Assembly (NCBI GenBank): GCA_038817485.1
Contig: JAWAZL010000018.1
Span: 1 to 35,028 of the forward strand
Length of the DNA stretch: 35,028 nt
From: Nitrososphaerota archaeon
GTDB taxonomy: Archaea > Thermoproteota > Nitrososphaeria_A > Caldarchaeales > JAVZCJ01
Reading direction: 5' to 3'
Part shown: one piece after another, positions 24,006 through 31,515 of the stretch
Layout: each line of letters opens with the position of its first letter
Numbering within the stretch: position 1 is the first letter of the stretch
The notes under the pieces: model-generated
Databases searched by the model: none
The model's input: only the letters and a program-made list of their open reading frames with translations
What the model was told of the DNA's origin: nothing
Translations under genes and position numbers: made by a program

Positions 24006-25382
24006 ATGGTTTTAGGGAATTATAAATTATTCGAAATTATTGAAAGAGCAAGAAATGGTCCACTTATAAAAGAAAGTGAATTTGAAGCTAAAATAATTCC
24101 AACAAAATTGAAAGAATTAGTTAAGGAATACGATATAAAACGAGATCCAGAAATTCTTATACCATCTGATAATAATTTAGCTGATTGCGTATTTAAAGCT
24201 GCCTTTGATTTAATAATTGATTTAGGAGTTTATTGTAGTGATACTGGAAGAATAATAAAAATTTATGAAGAAGATATTAAAGAAGCTTTGAAATCTTTAC
24301 CAGAGAAAATAATTGTAGGTTCGGGAAGAGAAATACGAGAAATAAGTGTTAGAAGTATTGAAGATAAAAAACCTCCAATAACAATAGGTGCTCTTGCTGG
24401 TGGAGTTTGTAGTTCAAAGAATTATTTAAATATCCTTACAAGTATCGCCATAGAGCCTGAAGTAGATATATTATGTGCTGGATCACTTACTGAAATAGAT
24501 GGAAAACCTATCATTAGTCATTCTCCAATAGAAATTCATGCTGCTCAACTTGAAGCACATTGGATGAGAGAAGCAGCTTTTAGAGCAGGTCGTCCTGGAT
24601 TATGTTTAATTGGTAGTAGTTTTGAATGGGTTGCTGCTGATATTGCTAGTTTTAATACAAATTATGGTTTTCGTTCTACAGATGCTGGACTAGCTTGTAT
24701 AATTTATCCTATGAAAATTTCATTTAATATATTAAGTAAAATAAAGTTTTATCTTGACTCTGGAAGACCAATTTTTGCTTATTCTGATCAATTAATAGGT
24801 GGTTTTACAAGAGGAGCTGAAGAAACAGCTGTTTCTTCGGTAGCTCATCATTTAGCAAATCTTGTTATAAATCAAGCAAGTTTTCAAGAATTAAATTGCC
24901 AACATATACACTATAATAATAAAAGTAATAGATTAAGTATTTGGTGCCATAATGTAGCTGGCCAAGCAATTGCTAGAAATACTAAGATAATTACTCATAG
25001 TGAATGTTATGCTTCAGCCGGTCCATGCACAGAAATGATCCTTTATGAAGGAGCTGCAGTTGCGCTTTCAGTAGTATCAGGTGTAAATCTAGGGCCTGGA
25101 ATAGTTGGAAGAAGTGCAAAGGAAGTAGATAAATACACTGGTCTTGAATCAAAATTTTATGCTGAAGTAGGAAGAGCTTTTACTGGTATGAGAAGAGAAG
25201 ATGCTAATGATCTTGCAAAAGAATTAGTAAAAAAGTATGAGGATAAATTTAAAAATCCGCCTCCGGGTAAAACTTTTGATGAATGCTATGATATTAAAAC
25301 AATGAGACCAATAAAAGAATGGATTGAAATTTATGAAAAAGTTAAAAAAGAAATCGAAAATCTTGGTGTAAAAATTTCTTAA
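24006..25382 (+). CDS. mttB: MttB-superfamily methyltransferase, non-pyrrolysine type
   Basis: A 458-aa TIM-barrel methyltransferase of the trimethylamine methyltransferase family. Family motifs are VYCSDTGR, IAIEPEVDILCAGSLTE, ITHSECYASAGPCTEMI and the C-terminal DECYD. The frame has no internal TAG, so it lacks the pyrrolysine of true MttB. Non-pyrrolysine members use quaternary amines such as glycine betaine, proline betaine or carnitine; the substrate here cannot be read off. It follows the corrinoid protein by 2 nt and closes the operon. It is slightly shorter than classical MttB (about 495 aa) and ends without a partner gene; a decayed homing endonuclease follows. Confidence 0.9.
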   Translation: MVLGNYKLFEIIERARNGPLIKESEFEAKIIPTKLKELVKEYDIKRDPEILIPSDNNLADCVFKAAFDLIIDLGVYCSDTGRIIKIYEEDIKEALKSLPEKIIVGSGREIREISVRSIEDKKPPITIGALAGGVCSSKNYLNILTSIAIEPEVDILCAGSLTEIDGKPIISHSPIEIHAAQLEAHWMREAAFRAGRPGLCLIGSSFEWVAADIASFNTNYGFRSTDAGLACIIYPMKISFNILSKIKFYLDSGRPIFAYSDQLIGGFTRGAEETAVSSVAHHLANLVINQASFQELNCQHIHYNNKSNRLSIWCHNVAGQAIARNTKIITHSECYASAGPCTEMILYEGAAVALSVVSGVNLGPGIVGRSAKEVDKYTGLESKFYAEVGRAFTGMRREDANDLAKELVKKYEDKFKNPPPGKTFDECYDIKTMRPIKEWIEIYEKVKKEIENLGVKIS

Positions 25383-25472
25383 AAATCATTTTTGTTCTTC
25401 AATATAGAATAAAGGGAAGCTTACGAATTTTATTATTTATTTCTCTTGTTTTTATATCTTTAAATAGGTTTA

Positions 25473-25978
25473 GGAAAAAACATTATCCACTTGGAAGGAT
25501 CGATAAATTTGATGAAAAAACCTTCACCAGAGCTAAATTATGCCGTTGGAACGATAATTGGCAATGTTTATAAACGCTTTGATAGTAGAAATTACTGTTT
25601 TCGCTTAGTTATTAAAGATTATGAGTTTGCAGAAGAATTCGGGAAGTATTTAGCTAAAGTATTAAAGAGAAGAAAACCATATAAACTTTTTTGGAATAAA
25701 AAAGAAAAAAAAGGATAGTGGAAGTATGCAGTATTTTACTTTACAAATTCTTAGATAAACCATTAGAAGAGCTAAAACCATACATTGAATATTAATATTC
25801 TAAAGATTGTGTTTCTGCATTTTTAAGAGCATTATTTGATAGAGAAGGTAGCATACATGGACAAATATTAGAGCTTCACAATACAAATATAGAGTTGCTA
25901 AACTATGCTAAATATTTATTGAAGAAATACTTTGATATTAATGCTATAGGGCCATATTTAGTAAGAAAGACTAATTAA
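25473..25978 (+). pseudogene. Decayed, truncated copy of the LAGLIDADG homing endonuclease
   Basis: The DNA is closely similar to 456-1355, starting in the middle of the protein (KKHYPLGRIDKFDE matches RKRHPLGKVNKFD). A one-base A insertion shifts the frame before KPSPELNYAVG. LAGLIDADG motif 1 is degenerate (LNYAVGTIIGN). A second shift follows an A-run near 25705, and a 6-nt insertion adds a TAA after PYIEY near 25793. Motif 2 is FLRALFDREG, with R for the conserved G. A stretch after it is deleted and the C-terminus is lost at TAA 25976-25978. It lacks the helix-turn-helix domain and the hairpin leader of the intact copy, so it is a fossil of an earlier insertion. Confidence 0.85.
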
Positions 25979-25980
25979 AG

Positions 25981-26478
25981 CTATACAATAGACTTTCCTC
26001 CTTCTTTTTTTCCTTCTACTTCTTCATTATATGATGTTCTATTAATTCTATACTTAAGATGTACTCCTTGGCCAATTCTTTGTAAAATACCTTTATTTGA
26101 TAAACGAGAGAGATATGTTGAAATTGTACTTAATGGTAAAGGTTGGTGGTATTCTAATAAGTATGCTTCATAAAGCTCTTTTGAAGAAAAATATCCAAAT
26201 GGAAAATATTTTTCTATTACTTTTATTAAACGATGAAATTTATTTTCTTCCTTAGAAAGAATATTTTCTTCTATATTACCTCCATATAATTCAATAAAAT
26301 CAGCTAGTTGTAGAATTTTTTCTCTATTTATTCTACCTTCAAATATTAAAGTAAGTTTATCACCATTTTCATCTATTAATTCAAAACGTATTTTTTTCTT
26401 TGTCAATCTCCAGCATATTTCTCTTTTTAGTAATAAAGATTTTAGTATATCCAATGTGAGGTAATACATAAAACACAT
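25981..26478 (-). CDS. Winged-helix DNA-binding protein beside the origin
   Basis: A 165-aa (or 162-aa) protein. Residues about 30-60 form a small beta region (RFELIDENGDKLTLIFEGRI), and about 95-150 a winged helix (FSSKELYEAYLLEYHQPLPLSTISTYLSRLSNKGILQRIGQG, here given as FSSKELYEAYLL, the recognition helix LSTISTYLSRLSNKG, and the wing ILQRIGQGVHLKYRI). The tail is charged. TATA-like TATAAAAA (26487-26494) suits the second ATG at 26469 as a leaderless start. It diverges from orc1/cdc6 across the origin, so it may regulate or take part in initiation, but the family is not one I can name. Confidence 0.7.
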   Translation of the reverse strand: MCFMYYLTLDILKSLLLKREICWRLTKKKIRFELIDENGDKLTLIFEGRINREKILQLADFIELYGGNIEENILSKEENKFHRLIKVIEKYFPFGYFSSKELYEAYLLEYHQPLPLSTISTYLSRLSNKGILQRIGQGVHLKYRINRTSYNEEVEGKKEGGKSIV

Positions 26479-26840
26479 TAAAATAATTTTTATAATATTT
26501 TTAAGTAATTATTACTAGAAATGTGAAAACCATTTTCAGGGAAAATTATTTGAAAAATAATTTTTTTATCGATTTTTTTGAATAAATAAAAAAGAAAAAG
26601 AAAAATTAAACCAATTAAAACAAAAAGGAGAGAGAAGAAAGAAAAATAGGAAGAAAGAAAAATTTTTCAATTTACTAAGTATAATATAATTTTTCAAAAA
26701 ATAACACTTTTCGTGATTTTAAATACTATATTTAATCATTTTATGGAAAAATTTAATAGTAAAAAAGACATAATTTTACTTAAGACAAACATGCTATAAA
26801 TTTCACAATGTTCACATAAAATTAGAAATAAAGCTTTATT

Positions 26841-26864
26841 TTCACCCCTATATTTCCACTGGAA
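26841..26864 (-). repeat. Origin recognition box 1
   Basis: On the minus strand: TTCCAGTGGAAA, then TATA, then GGGGTGAA. This is the dyad-plus-G-string layout of archaeal ORBs bound by Orc1/Cdc6. Confidence 0.85.
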
Positions 26865-27041
26865 TTTACCATTTCTTTTTAAAAAAGAAGATAAAAAGAA
26901 AAATTCACAAAATAAAAAGAAATAATATTAGAAAAATTAAATAAAATTAAGGATTTTTTATAATTTAGAAAAATAGCATTCACTGAAATAGACTGATTGT
27001 GAAAAAAATGCTTATCTTAAAAAATGGAATTATAGGCTCCC

Positions 27042-27064
27042 ATACCCCTTGATTTCCATTGGAA
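27042..27064 (-). repeat. Origin recognition box 2
   Basis: On the minus strand: TTCCAATGGAAA, then TCAA, then GGGGTAT. Same spacing between dyad and G-string as box 1, same direction. Confidence 0.85.
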
Positions 27065-27119
27065 AAGAAAATTCTGAAAAAAGAAAGTAAAAAGAATAAT
27101 TTTAAAATGTTCAATTATT

Positions 27120-27127
27120 TTATATAA
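27120..27127 (+). promoter_or_regulatory. TATA box of orc1/cdc6
   Basis: TTATATAA, 56 nt downstream of ORB 2. A start site near 27150 would leave a leader of about 35 nt with GAGG (27174-27177) before the ATG at 27187. Its closeness to ORB 2 would let Orc1/Cdc6 affect its own transcription. Confidence 0.5.
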
Positions 27128-27186
27128 TTTTTTTGATATTATTTATTTTATTTCTTATTTCGCAAAAATTCACGAGGCTAGTATTT

Positions 27187-28491
27187 ATGAAAAATAACAA
27201 TAATGCTAAAAAAGAAAATAATAAAAATAATACATTTCAATGGAATTTAAGGGGTCCTGGTGACCCTCTTGAAGAACTTATTTCTAAAAAACTTGAATTA
27301 CCGAGTATTTTTATTAATCGTGAAGTATTAAGAGCTGATTATCTCCCCTCCCGATTACCACATAGAGCTGAACATATTAAAAAATTAGGAGAAACACTTT
27401 TACCTATTTTTAGAGGCTCTAGACCCTCTAATATATTCATTTATGGAAAAACTGGAACTGGGAAGACAGCTGTTTTAAAATATGTTTTTAATCGTTTTTC
27501 AGAAGAAGCTTCAAAACGTGGCCTTCCTTTATATTTTACTTATGTTAATTGTAGAATAACTGGAACTGAGTATAGAGTCTTAGCTTCTTTATGTGAAGCT
27601 ATTGGCCTAAAAATTCCCTTCACAGGTTTAGCTACTGCTGAAGTTTTTAATCGCTTTAAAACCGCTCTTTATAATCATAATATATCTTTAGTAATAGGTT
27701 TAGATGAAATTGATGCATTAGTTAAAAATTATGGCGATGATCTTTTATATGAATTGACTCGTATAAATGAAATTTCTTCAAATATTCAACTTTCTCTTGT
27801 ATGTGTTTCTAATGATTTAATGTTTAAAGAATTATTAGATCCTAGAGTCTTAAGTAGTTTAAGTGAAGAAGAACTTGTTTTTCATCCATATACTGCTCTT
27901 GAATTAAGAGACATTTTAAGTGAACGTGTTCCTTTAGCTTTTAAACCTGGGGTAGTCTCAGAAGAAATTATTAATTTATGTGCTGCTTTAGCAGCTGCTG
28001 AACATGGTGATGCTAGAAAAGCTTTAGATTTATTAAGAGTTGCAGGTGAAGTTGCTGAAAGAAATGGTTCTCCTATTATTAAAGAAACACATATAAGACT
28101 AGCTCAAGGTATTATTGAGCGTGGTAGAATTTTTGAAGCTTTAACAACAATGCCTCTTCATTCAAAAATTGTGTTGCTTTCAGTAGTAATTCTCAAAAAA
28201 AGTAATGTTGATGTAATTACTTCAGGAAGTGTTTATAATTTATATAAAGATCTTTGCAATAAACTTAGCTTAGGTCCTTTAACTTTTAGAAGAGTTAGTG
28301 GTTTATTATCTGAACTTGATATGATGGGTTTTCTTAAATGTAAAATAGTTAATTTTGGAAGATATGGAAGAACAAAATCTATAAACCTTAATATCCCTAT
28401 TGACGAAATATGCTCTATTTTTAAAAATGATGATTCCCTCTCTTTTCTTCTTGAAAGTGAAATTAAGATTAAGAAAGAAACATTAGTATAA
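27187..28491 (+). CDS. orc1/cdc6: Orc1/Cdc6 replication initiator
   Basis: A 434-aa AAA+ protein that binds ORBs and loads MCM. Walker A is GKTGTGKT (about residue 87), Walker B IGLDEID (about 171), sensor 1 is in SLVCVSND, and arginine-finger and sensor 2 regions are in LDPRVLSSL and HGDARKALDLLR. The last 90 residues form the winged helix that reads the ORB dyad. The open frame reaches 27133, but those codons are hydrophobic and unlike the family; ATG 27187 has a GAGG 9 nt upstream. The Asn/Lys-rich N-terminus (about 25 residues) is probably disordered. Confidence 0.95.
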   Translation: MKNNNNAKKENNKNNTFQWNLRGPGDPLEELISKKLELPSIFINREVLRADYLPSRLPHRAEHIKKLGETLLPIFRGSRPSNIFIYGKTGTGKTAVLKYVFNRFSEEASKRGLPLYFTYVNCRITGTEYRVLASLCEAIGLKIPFTGLATAEVFNRFKTALYNHNISLVIGLDEIDALVKNYGDDLLYELTRINEISSNIQLSLVCVSNDLMFKELLDPRVLSSLSEEELVFHPYTALELRDILSERVPLAFKPGVVSEEIINLCAALAAAEHGDARKALDLLRVAGEVAERNGSPIIKETHIRLAQGIIERGRIFEALTTMPLHSKIVLLSVVILKKSNVDVITSGSVYNLYKDLCNKLSLGPLTFRRVSGLLSELDMMGFLKCKIVNFGRYGRTKSINLNIPIDEICSIFKNDDSLSFLLESEIKIKKETLV

Positions 28492-28602
28492 CAGATTATT
28501 ATATAGAATATAGTATGAGTAACAATTTTATTTTTTAAATATTAAAGATTATTTTAATTTAAGCTGGATAAAAGTTAAGTATTAGTTTTTTAATATTTTT
28601 CA

Positions 28603-30138
28603 ATGAATATTTCTATGGTAAATGAAACATCGATGCAAGAAGTTATAGCCTATGTAATAGAGTTGGGTTATCAATTAACAGAAGAAGCTTTTAAACTATT
28701 AAGCGAAACTCCTAATCCTTTAGAAATTATTAAAGAAACAATTGAAAATATTAGGAAAAAAAATTTAGATGTAATATTTATTACAGATAAGCATATTGAA
28801 GAAATTTTAAAAGTTGATAAAAAATCTTCAACTATCCCGCCTCCTAAATATATAGAAAAAGAAATCCCTAAAATTGAGGAGAGAAAAGAAAAGAAAATAA
28901 TAAGAATTGAAGAATATAAAACTGAAATAGATATAATAAAAAATCCTGGAGAAGATTTAAAAGTTGTCGGTACTATTAAAGATTTTAAAGAATATTTTTT
29001 TAATAGATATCAAAAAATAAAAAAGATTCTTAGTTCAAGGCCAGATAATTTTATTCCAATTTCTGAAATAAAGAAAATTAAAAGTAATGAAGAAGCTTCA
29101 ACTATTGCAATGGTTTATGATAAAAGAGAAACTAAAAAAGCTATAGTACTTGAATGTGAAGATCCATCAGGTAGAATAAAATTTGTTGCGCCTAGAACAA
29201 ATGAGGATGTATATCTTAAATGTGAAAAAATTTTAATAGATCAAGTAATAGGATTAAAAATAAAACATGTAAATAATCTTTTTATTATTCAAGATGTAAT
29301 TCAACCCGATATTCCTATTATTAATAAAGGTAGGGAAGAAATGGAATTTCCAGAATTATATGTAGTATTAATATCAGATCTTCATATTGGAAATGAAAAA
29401 TTTGATGAAACAGCTTTTATGAATTTTCTAAAATGGCTTAAAGAAGATGATGAAGGTAAGCTTGTTAAATATTTAATAATTTGTGGAGATTTAATAGATG
29501 GTGTAGGAATATACCCAAACCAGGAAAAGGAATTAAAATATAAATCTATTGATCTACAATTAGAAAAGGCACTTCAACTTCTTTCAAATATTCCAAATTA
29601 TATTAATGTAATAATTATACCTGGAAATCATGATCCTGTAAGAAAAGCTTTGCCTCAACCAGCATACCCCAAAAAATATATTGAAAAATTTTCAGAAAAA
29701 AGAAATTTCATTTTTCTTGGAAATCCATCAGAAATAGCTTTACATAAAAGGAGGTTTTTACTATATCATGGTCAAAGCTTTGATGATTTTATTCAATATA
29801 TTCCTGGATTAACATATAGTACTTTAAAAGAAAATATCGATAAACTTCTTGAAGTAATACCATTAACTAGGCATTTAGCACCTGTATATGGAGGAGCTGC
29901 TTTAACATTGCCTTTACAAGAAGATTTGCTTGTTTTAGAAACTATTCCAGATATATTACATGTTGGGCACATTCATGTTGCAGGTATAAAAAAATATAGA
30001 GGATTAACGATTGTTAATTCAGGAACATTTCAAAAGCAAACTCATTATCAAAAAGGTATGGGGTTAGATCCAACTCCTCCTTCTATTGCTCTTTTAAATC
30101 TTCGGGATTTATCCATAGAAATTAAATTTTTTGAATGA
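28603..30138 (+). CDS. polB: DNA polymerase D small subunit (DP1)
   Basis: A 511-aa subunit of the archaeal family D replicase carrying the Mre11-like 3'-5' exonuclease. An N-terminal helical segment (about 1-75) and a charged linker precede the OB fold (about 160-245). The phosphoesterase motifs are SDLHIGN (about 256), GDLIDG (about 295), GNHDPVRK (about 341), HGQSFDD (about 389) and GHIHVAG (about 455), so all metal-binding groups are present. The catalytic large subunit DP2 is not in the window. It follows orc1/cdc6 by 111 nt in the same direction. PolD is absent from the classical Crenarchaeota, which limits the possible host. Confidence 0.95.
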   Translation: MNISMVNETSMQEVIAYVIELGYQLTEEAFKLLSETPNPLEIIKETIENIRKKNLDVIFITDKHIEEILKVDKKSSTIPPPKYIEKEIPKIEERKEKKIIRIEEYKTEIDIIKNPGEDLKVVGTIKDFKEYFFNRYQKIKKILSSRPDNFIPISEIKKIKSNEEASTIAMVYDKRETKKAIVLECEDPSGRIKFVAPRTNEDVYLKCEKILIDQVIGLKIKHVNNLFIIQDVIQPDIPIINKGREEMEFPELYVVLISDLHIGNEKFDETAFMNFLKWLKEDDEGKLVKYLIICGDLIDGVGIYPNQEKELKYKSIDLQLEKALQLLSNIPNYINVIIIPGNHDPVRKALPQPAYPKKYIEKFSEKRNFIFLGNPSEIALHKRRFLLYHGQSFDDFIQYIPGLTYSTLKENIDKLLEVIPLTRHLAPVYGGAALTLPLQEDLLVLETIPDILHVGHIHVAGIKKYRGLTIVNSGTFQKQTHYQKGMGLDPTPPSIALLNLRDLSIEIKFFE

Positions 30139-30368
30139 GTTTTGTGGAAGTGGTATTATAATATTCCAGACTAAGGAACCTAAAAAAAGGTATATCTATA
30201 CGTGAATTTATGAAACTTAAATATAAAAATAAAATAAAGAAGAATTAGTTAAAAATACGAAAATTATTACTTAATTTATCATATAATTTTCTTTAAAAAT
30301 TATAAGTAAAGCTATATATTTTCTAAAGCAAAATTACGTGCCCTTTTTAATAAAGTATATATATAACC

Positions 30369-30376
30369 TTATAAAT
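30369..30376 (+). promoter_or_regulatory. TATA box of tRNA-Leu
   Basis: TTATAAAT centred about 26 nt before the first base of the tRNA at 30398, the spacing expected for a transcript starting at or next to the mature 5' end. Confidence 0.65.
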
Positions 30377-30397
30377 AATAGAAAAATCTTAGAAAAT

Positions 30398-30526
30398 GCA
30401 GGGGTTCCCTAGTCTGGTCAATACTAAGAGTGGCTAGAGGGGGCAGTAGCCCCAATGCCTCGGCTTAAGACCTGCTGGCGTAGACATTGGCGCAAGCCTT
30501 CGTGGGTTCAAATCCCACCCCCTGCA
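30398..30526 (+). tRNA. tRNA-Leu (anticodon TAA) with about 44 nt of inserted sequence, probably three small introns
   Basis: Acceptor GCAGGGG (30398-30404) pairs with CCCCTGC (30519-30525), discriminator A at 30526. The T-arm is GTGGG-TTCAAAT-CCCAC. Anticodon loop CTTAAGA (30464-30470) gives TAA. Total length is 129 nt, while a normal archaeal tRNA-Leu has about 85. A standard cloverleaf results if three pieces are removed: about 16 nt in the D-loop (30422-30437), after which CCC pairs with GGG; about 16 nt in the anticodon stem between positions 30 and 31 (30447-30462), after which GCAGG pairs with CCTGC; and 12 nt at the start of the variable arm (30476-30487), leaving TGGCGCAAGCCTTC. The sum is 44 nt and the spliced length 85. 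For the second, AGCC in the intron pairs with GGCT at the 3' exon, as in a bulge-helix-bulge site. Exact borders, especially of the first, are uncertain. Confidence 0.88.
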
Positions 30527-30847
30527 TAAAAAAGAGATGTTTTGGTATCTTGTGAATGTATTTGATTCTTCATATTTTTCCATTTTTATGAATTATTTCT
30601 AAGTTTTCGAATGAAATTGGAATTTCCACTCTCTTTTTCTCTATAATCAATTAATATCATTTTAATTTTATAATATTTTTAAGAAATAAAGGAAAAATAG
30701 ATTTGGAATTTTAATTATAATTTTATAAAAAATAAGAAATTTATAAATTATAAAAAACATTATAAATAATTAAGCTCTTACATTTTTATTCTTTTTTTAA
30801 AATATATATTCTAGAAAAATACTTCTATAGCAAGGGAACGTTGAGAA
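30527..30847. other. Intergenic region without recognisable gene
   Basis: A 320-nt AT-rich stretch after the tRNA. No coding frame, tRNA or clear hairpin is seen. A TATA-like AT run near 30797-30811 may serve the following gene. Confidence 0.4.
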
Positions 30848-31513
30848 TTGAAAGCCAATTCTTTTATTAAAGATAAATATTTTATTGAAGGTGAAGAACC
30901 TTTAATAATACTTCCTAAAGTAAAAATATCTTATGAAAAAAGTTATAAGCATAAAAAAGGACGTATACATATATTGCAAAGAGAGAATTATAGTTCATGG
31001 ACAATAAGTTATGAAGTTAAAGATTTTTCATATTCTCCACCAGATATTGGAGATGGAGCTTTAAGATGGATAGATTTATTTTCAGAGGGGTCTATGCATT
31101 CTATAATAGAAGCAAAAGGTAATTGGTTAATAAGAGATTATGGAACTGATTTTAAAGTAATTACTCATCCTATTGAAGAAGCTGAAATTGCAGAAAAATT
31201 ATCAGGACGAAAAATAGTAAAACAAATTAAAAATCCAAAAGCAAAAATAGAATATTATGAAGAAATTAAAATTTTAAAAGTACCATTTTGGAAACAAGAA
31301 ATTAAAATAGATACTATAGCTGAAGATGCGAAATATAAATACATAGATATGAAATATATAAGAAAAAAAGATGAAATAAGAATAAATATTGAAAATGAAA
31401 ATTTAGAATATATTAGAGATAATAAGAAAATAATAAAAGTATTTCCATTAAATAAAGAAATTCATTTTTATGGAATTAAGCCTACAATAATAAAACTTGG
31501 TCCAATGAAGTAA
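30848..31513 (+). CDS. Unknown 221-aa protein
   Basis: A Lys/Glu/Ile-rich protein I do not recognise. It is mostly predicted beta strand, with alternating hydrophobic and charged residues (KVKISYEKSYKHKKGRIHI, SWTISYEVKDFSYSPPDIG), and a helical stretch in the middle (IEEAEIAEKLSGRKIVKQI). There is no signal peptide and no membrane helix, so it is likely cytosolic. The start is a TTG at 30848; no ATG is near. It ends 2 nt before the stop of the giant minus-strand gene, with which it converges. Codon use resembles its neighbours. It seems to be a real gene of unknown role. Confidence 0.6.
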   Translation: MKANSFIKDKYFIEGEEPLIILPKVKISYEKSYKHKKGRIHILQRENYSSWTISYEVKDFSYSPPDIGDGALRWIDLFSEGSMHSIIEAKGNWLIRDYGTDFKVITHPIEEAEIAEKLSGRKIVKQIKNPKAKIEYYEEIKILKVPFWKQEIKIDTIAEDAKYKYIDMKYIRKKDEIRINIENENLEYIRDNKKIIKVFPLNKEIHFYGIKPTIIKLGPMK

Positions 31514-31515
31514 AA

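Larger units (their letters stand above)
26479..27132. other. oriC: Probable chromosomal replication origin (oriC)
   Basis: A 650-nt gene-free, very AT-rich stretch between the winged-helix gene and orc1/cdc6. It holds two origin recognition boxes in the same orientation (26841-26864 and 27042-27064), 200 nt apart, with long A/T tracts on both sides that could serve as the unwinding element. Archaeal origins usually lie next to the initiator gene, and the polD subunit follows, as in several euryarchaeal replication clusters. No further full ORB was found by eye. Confidence 0.8.

Noticed and set aside
26521-26560. A third origin box in ATTTTCAGGGAAAAT
   Set aside because: It is a weak palindrome without the TTCCA-TGGAA dyad and without a G-string at the right distance.
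30139-30397. Short plus-strand peptides after the DP1 gene
   Set aside because: Only very short frames with stops and no family resemblance; the stretch looks like an upstream region of the tRNA.
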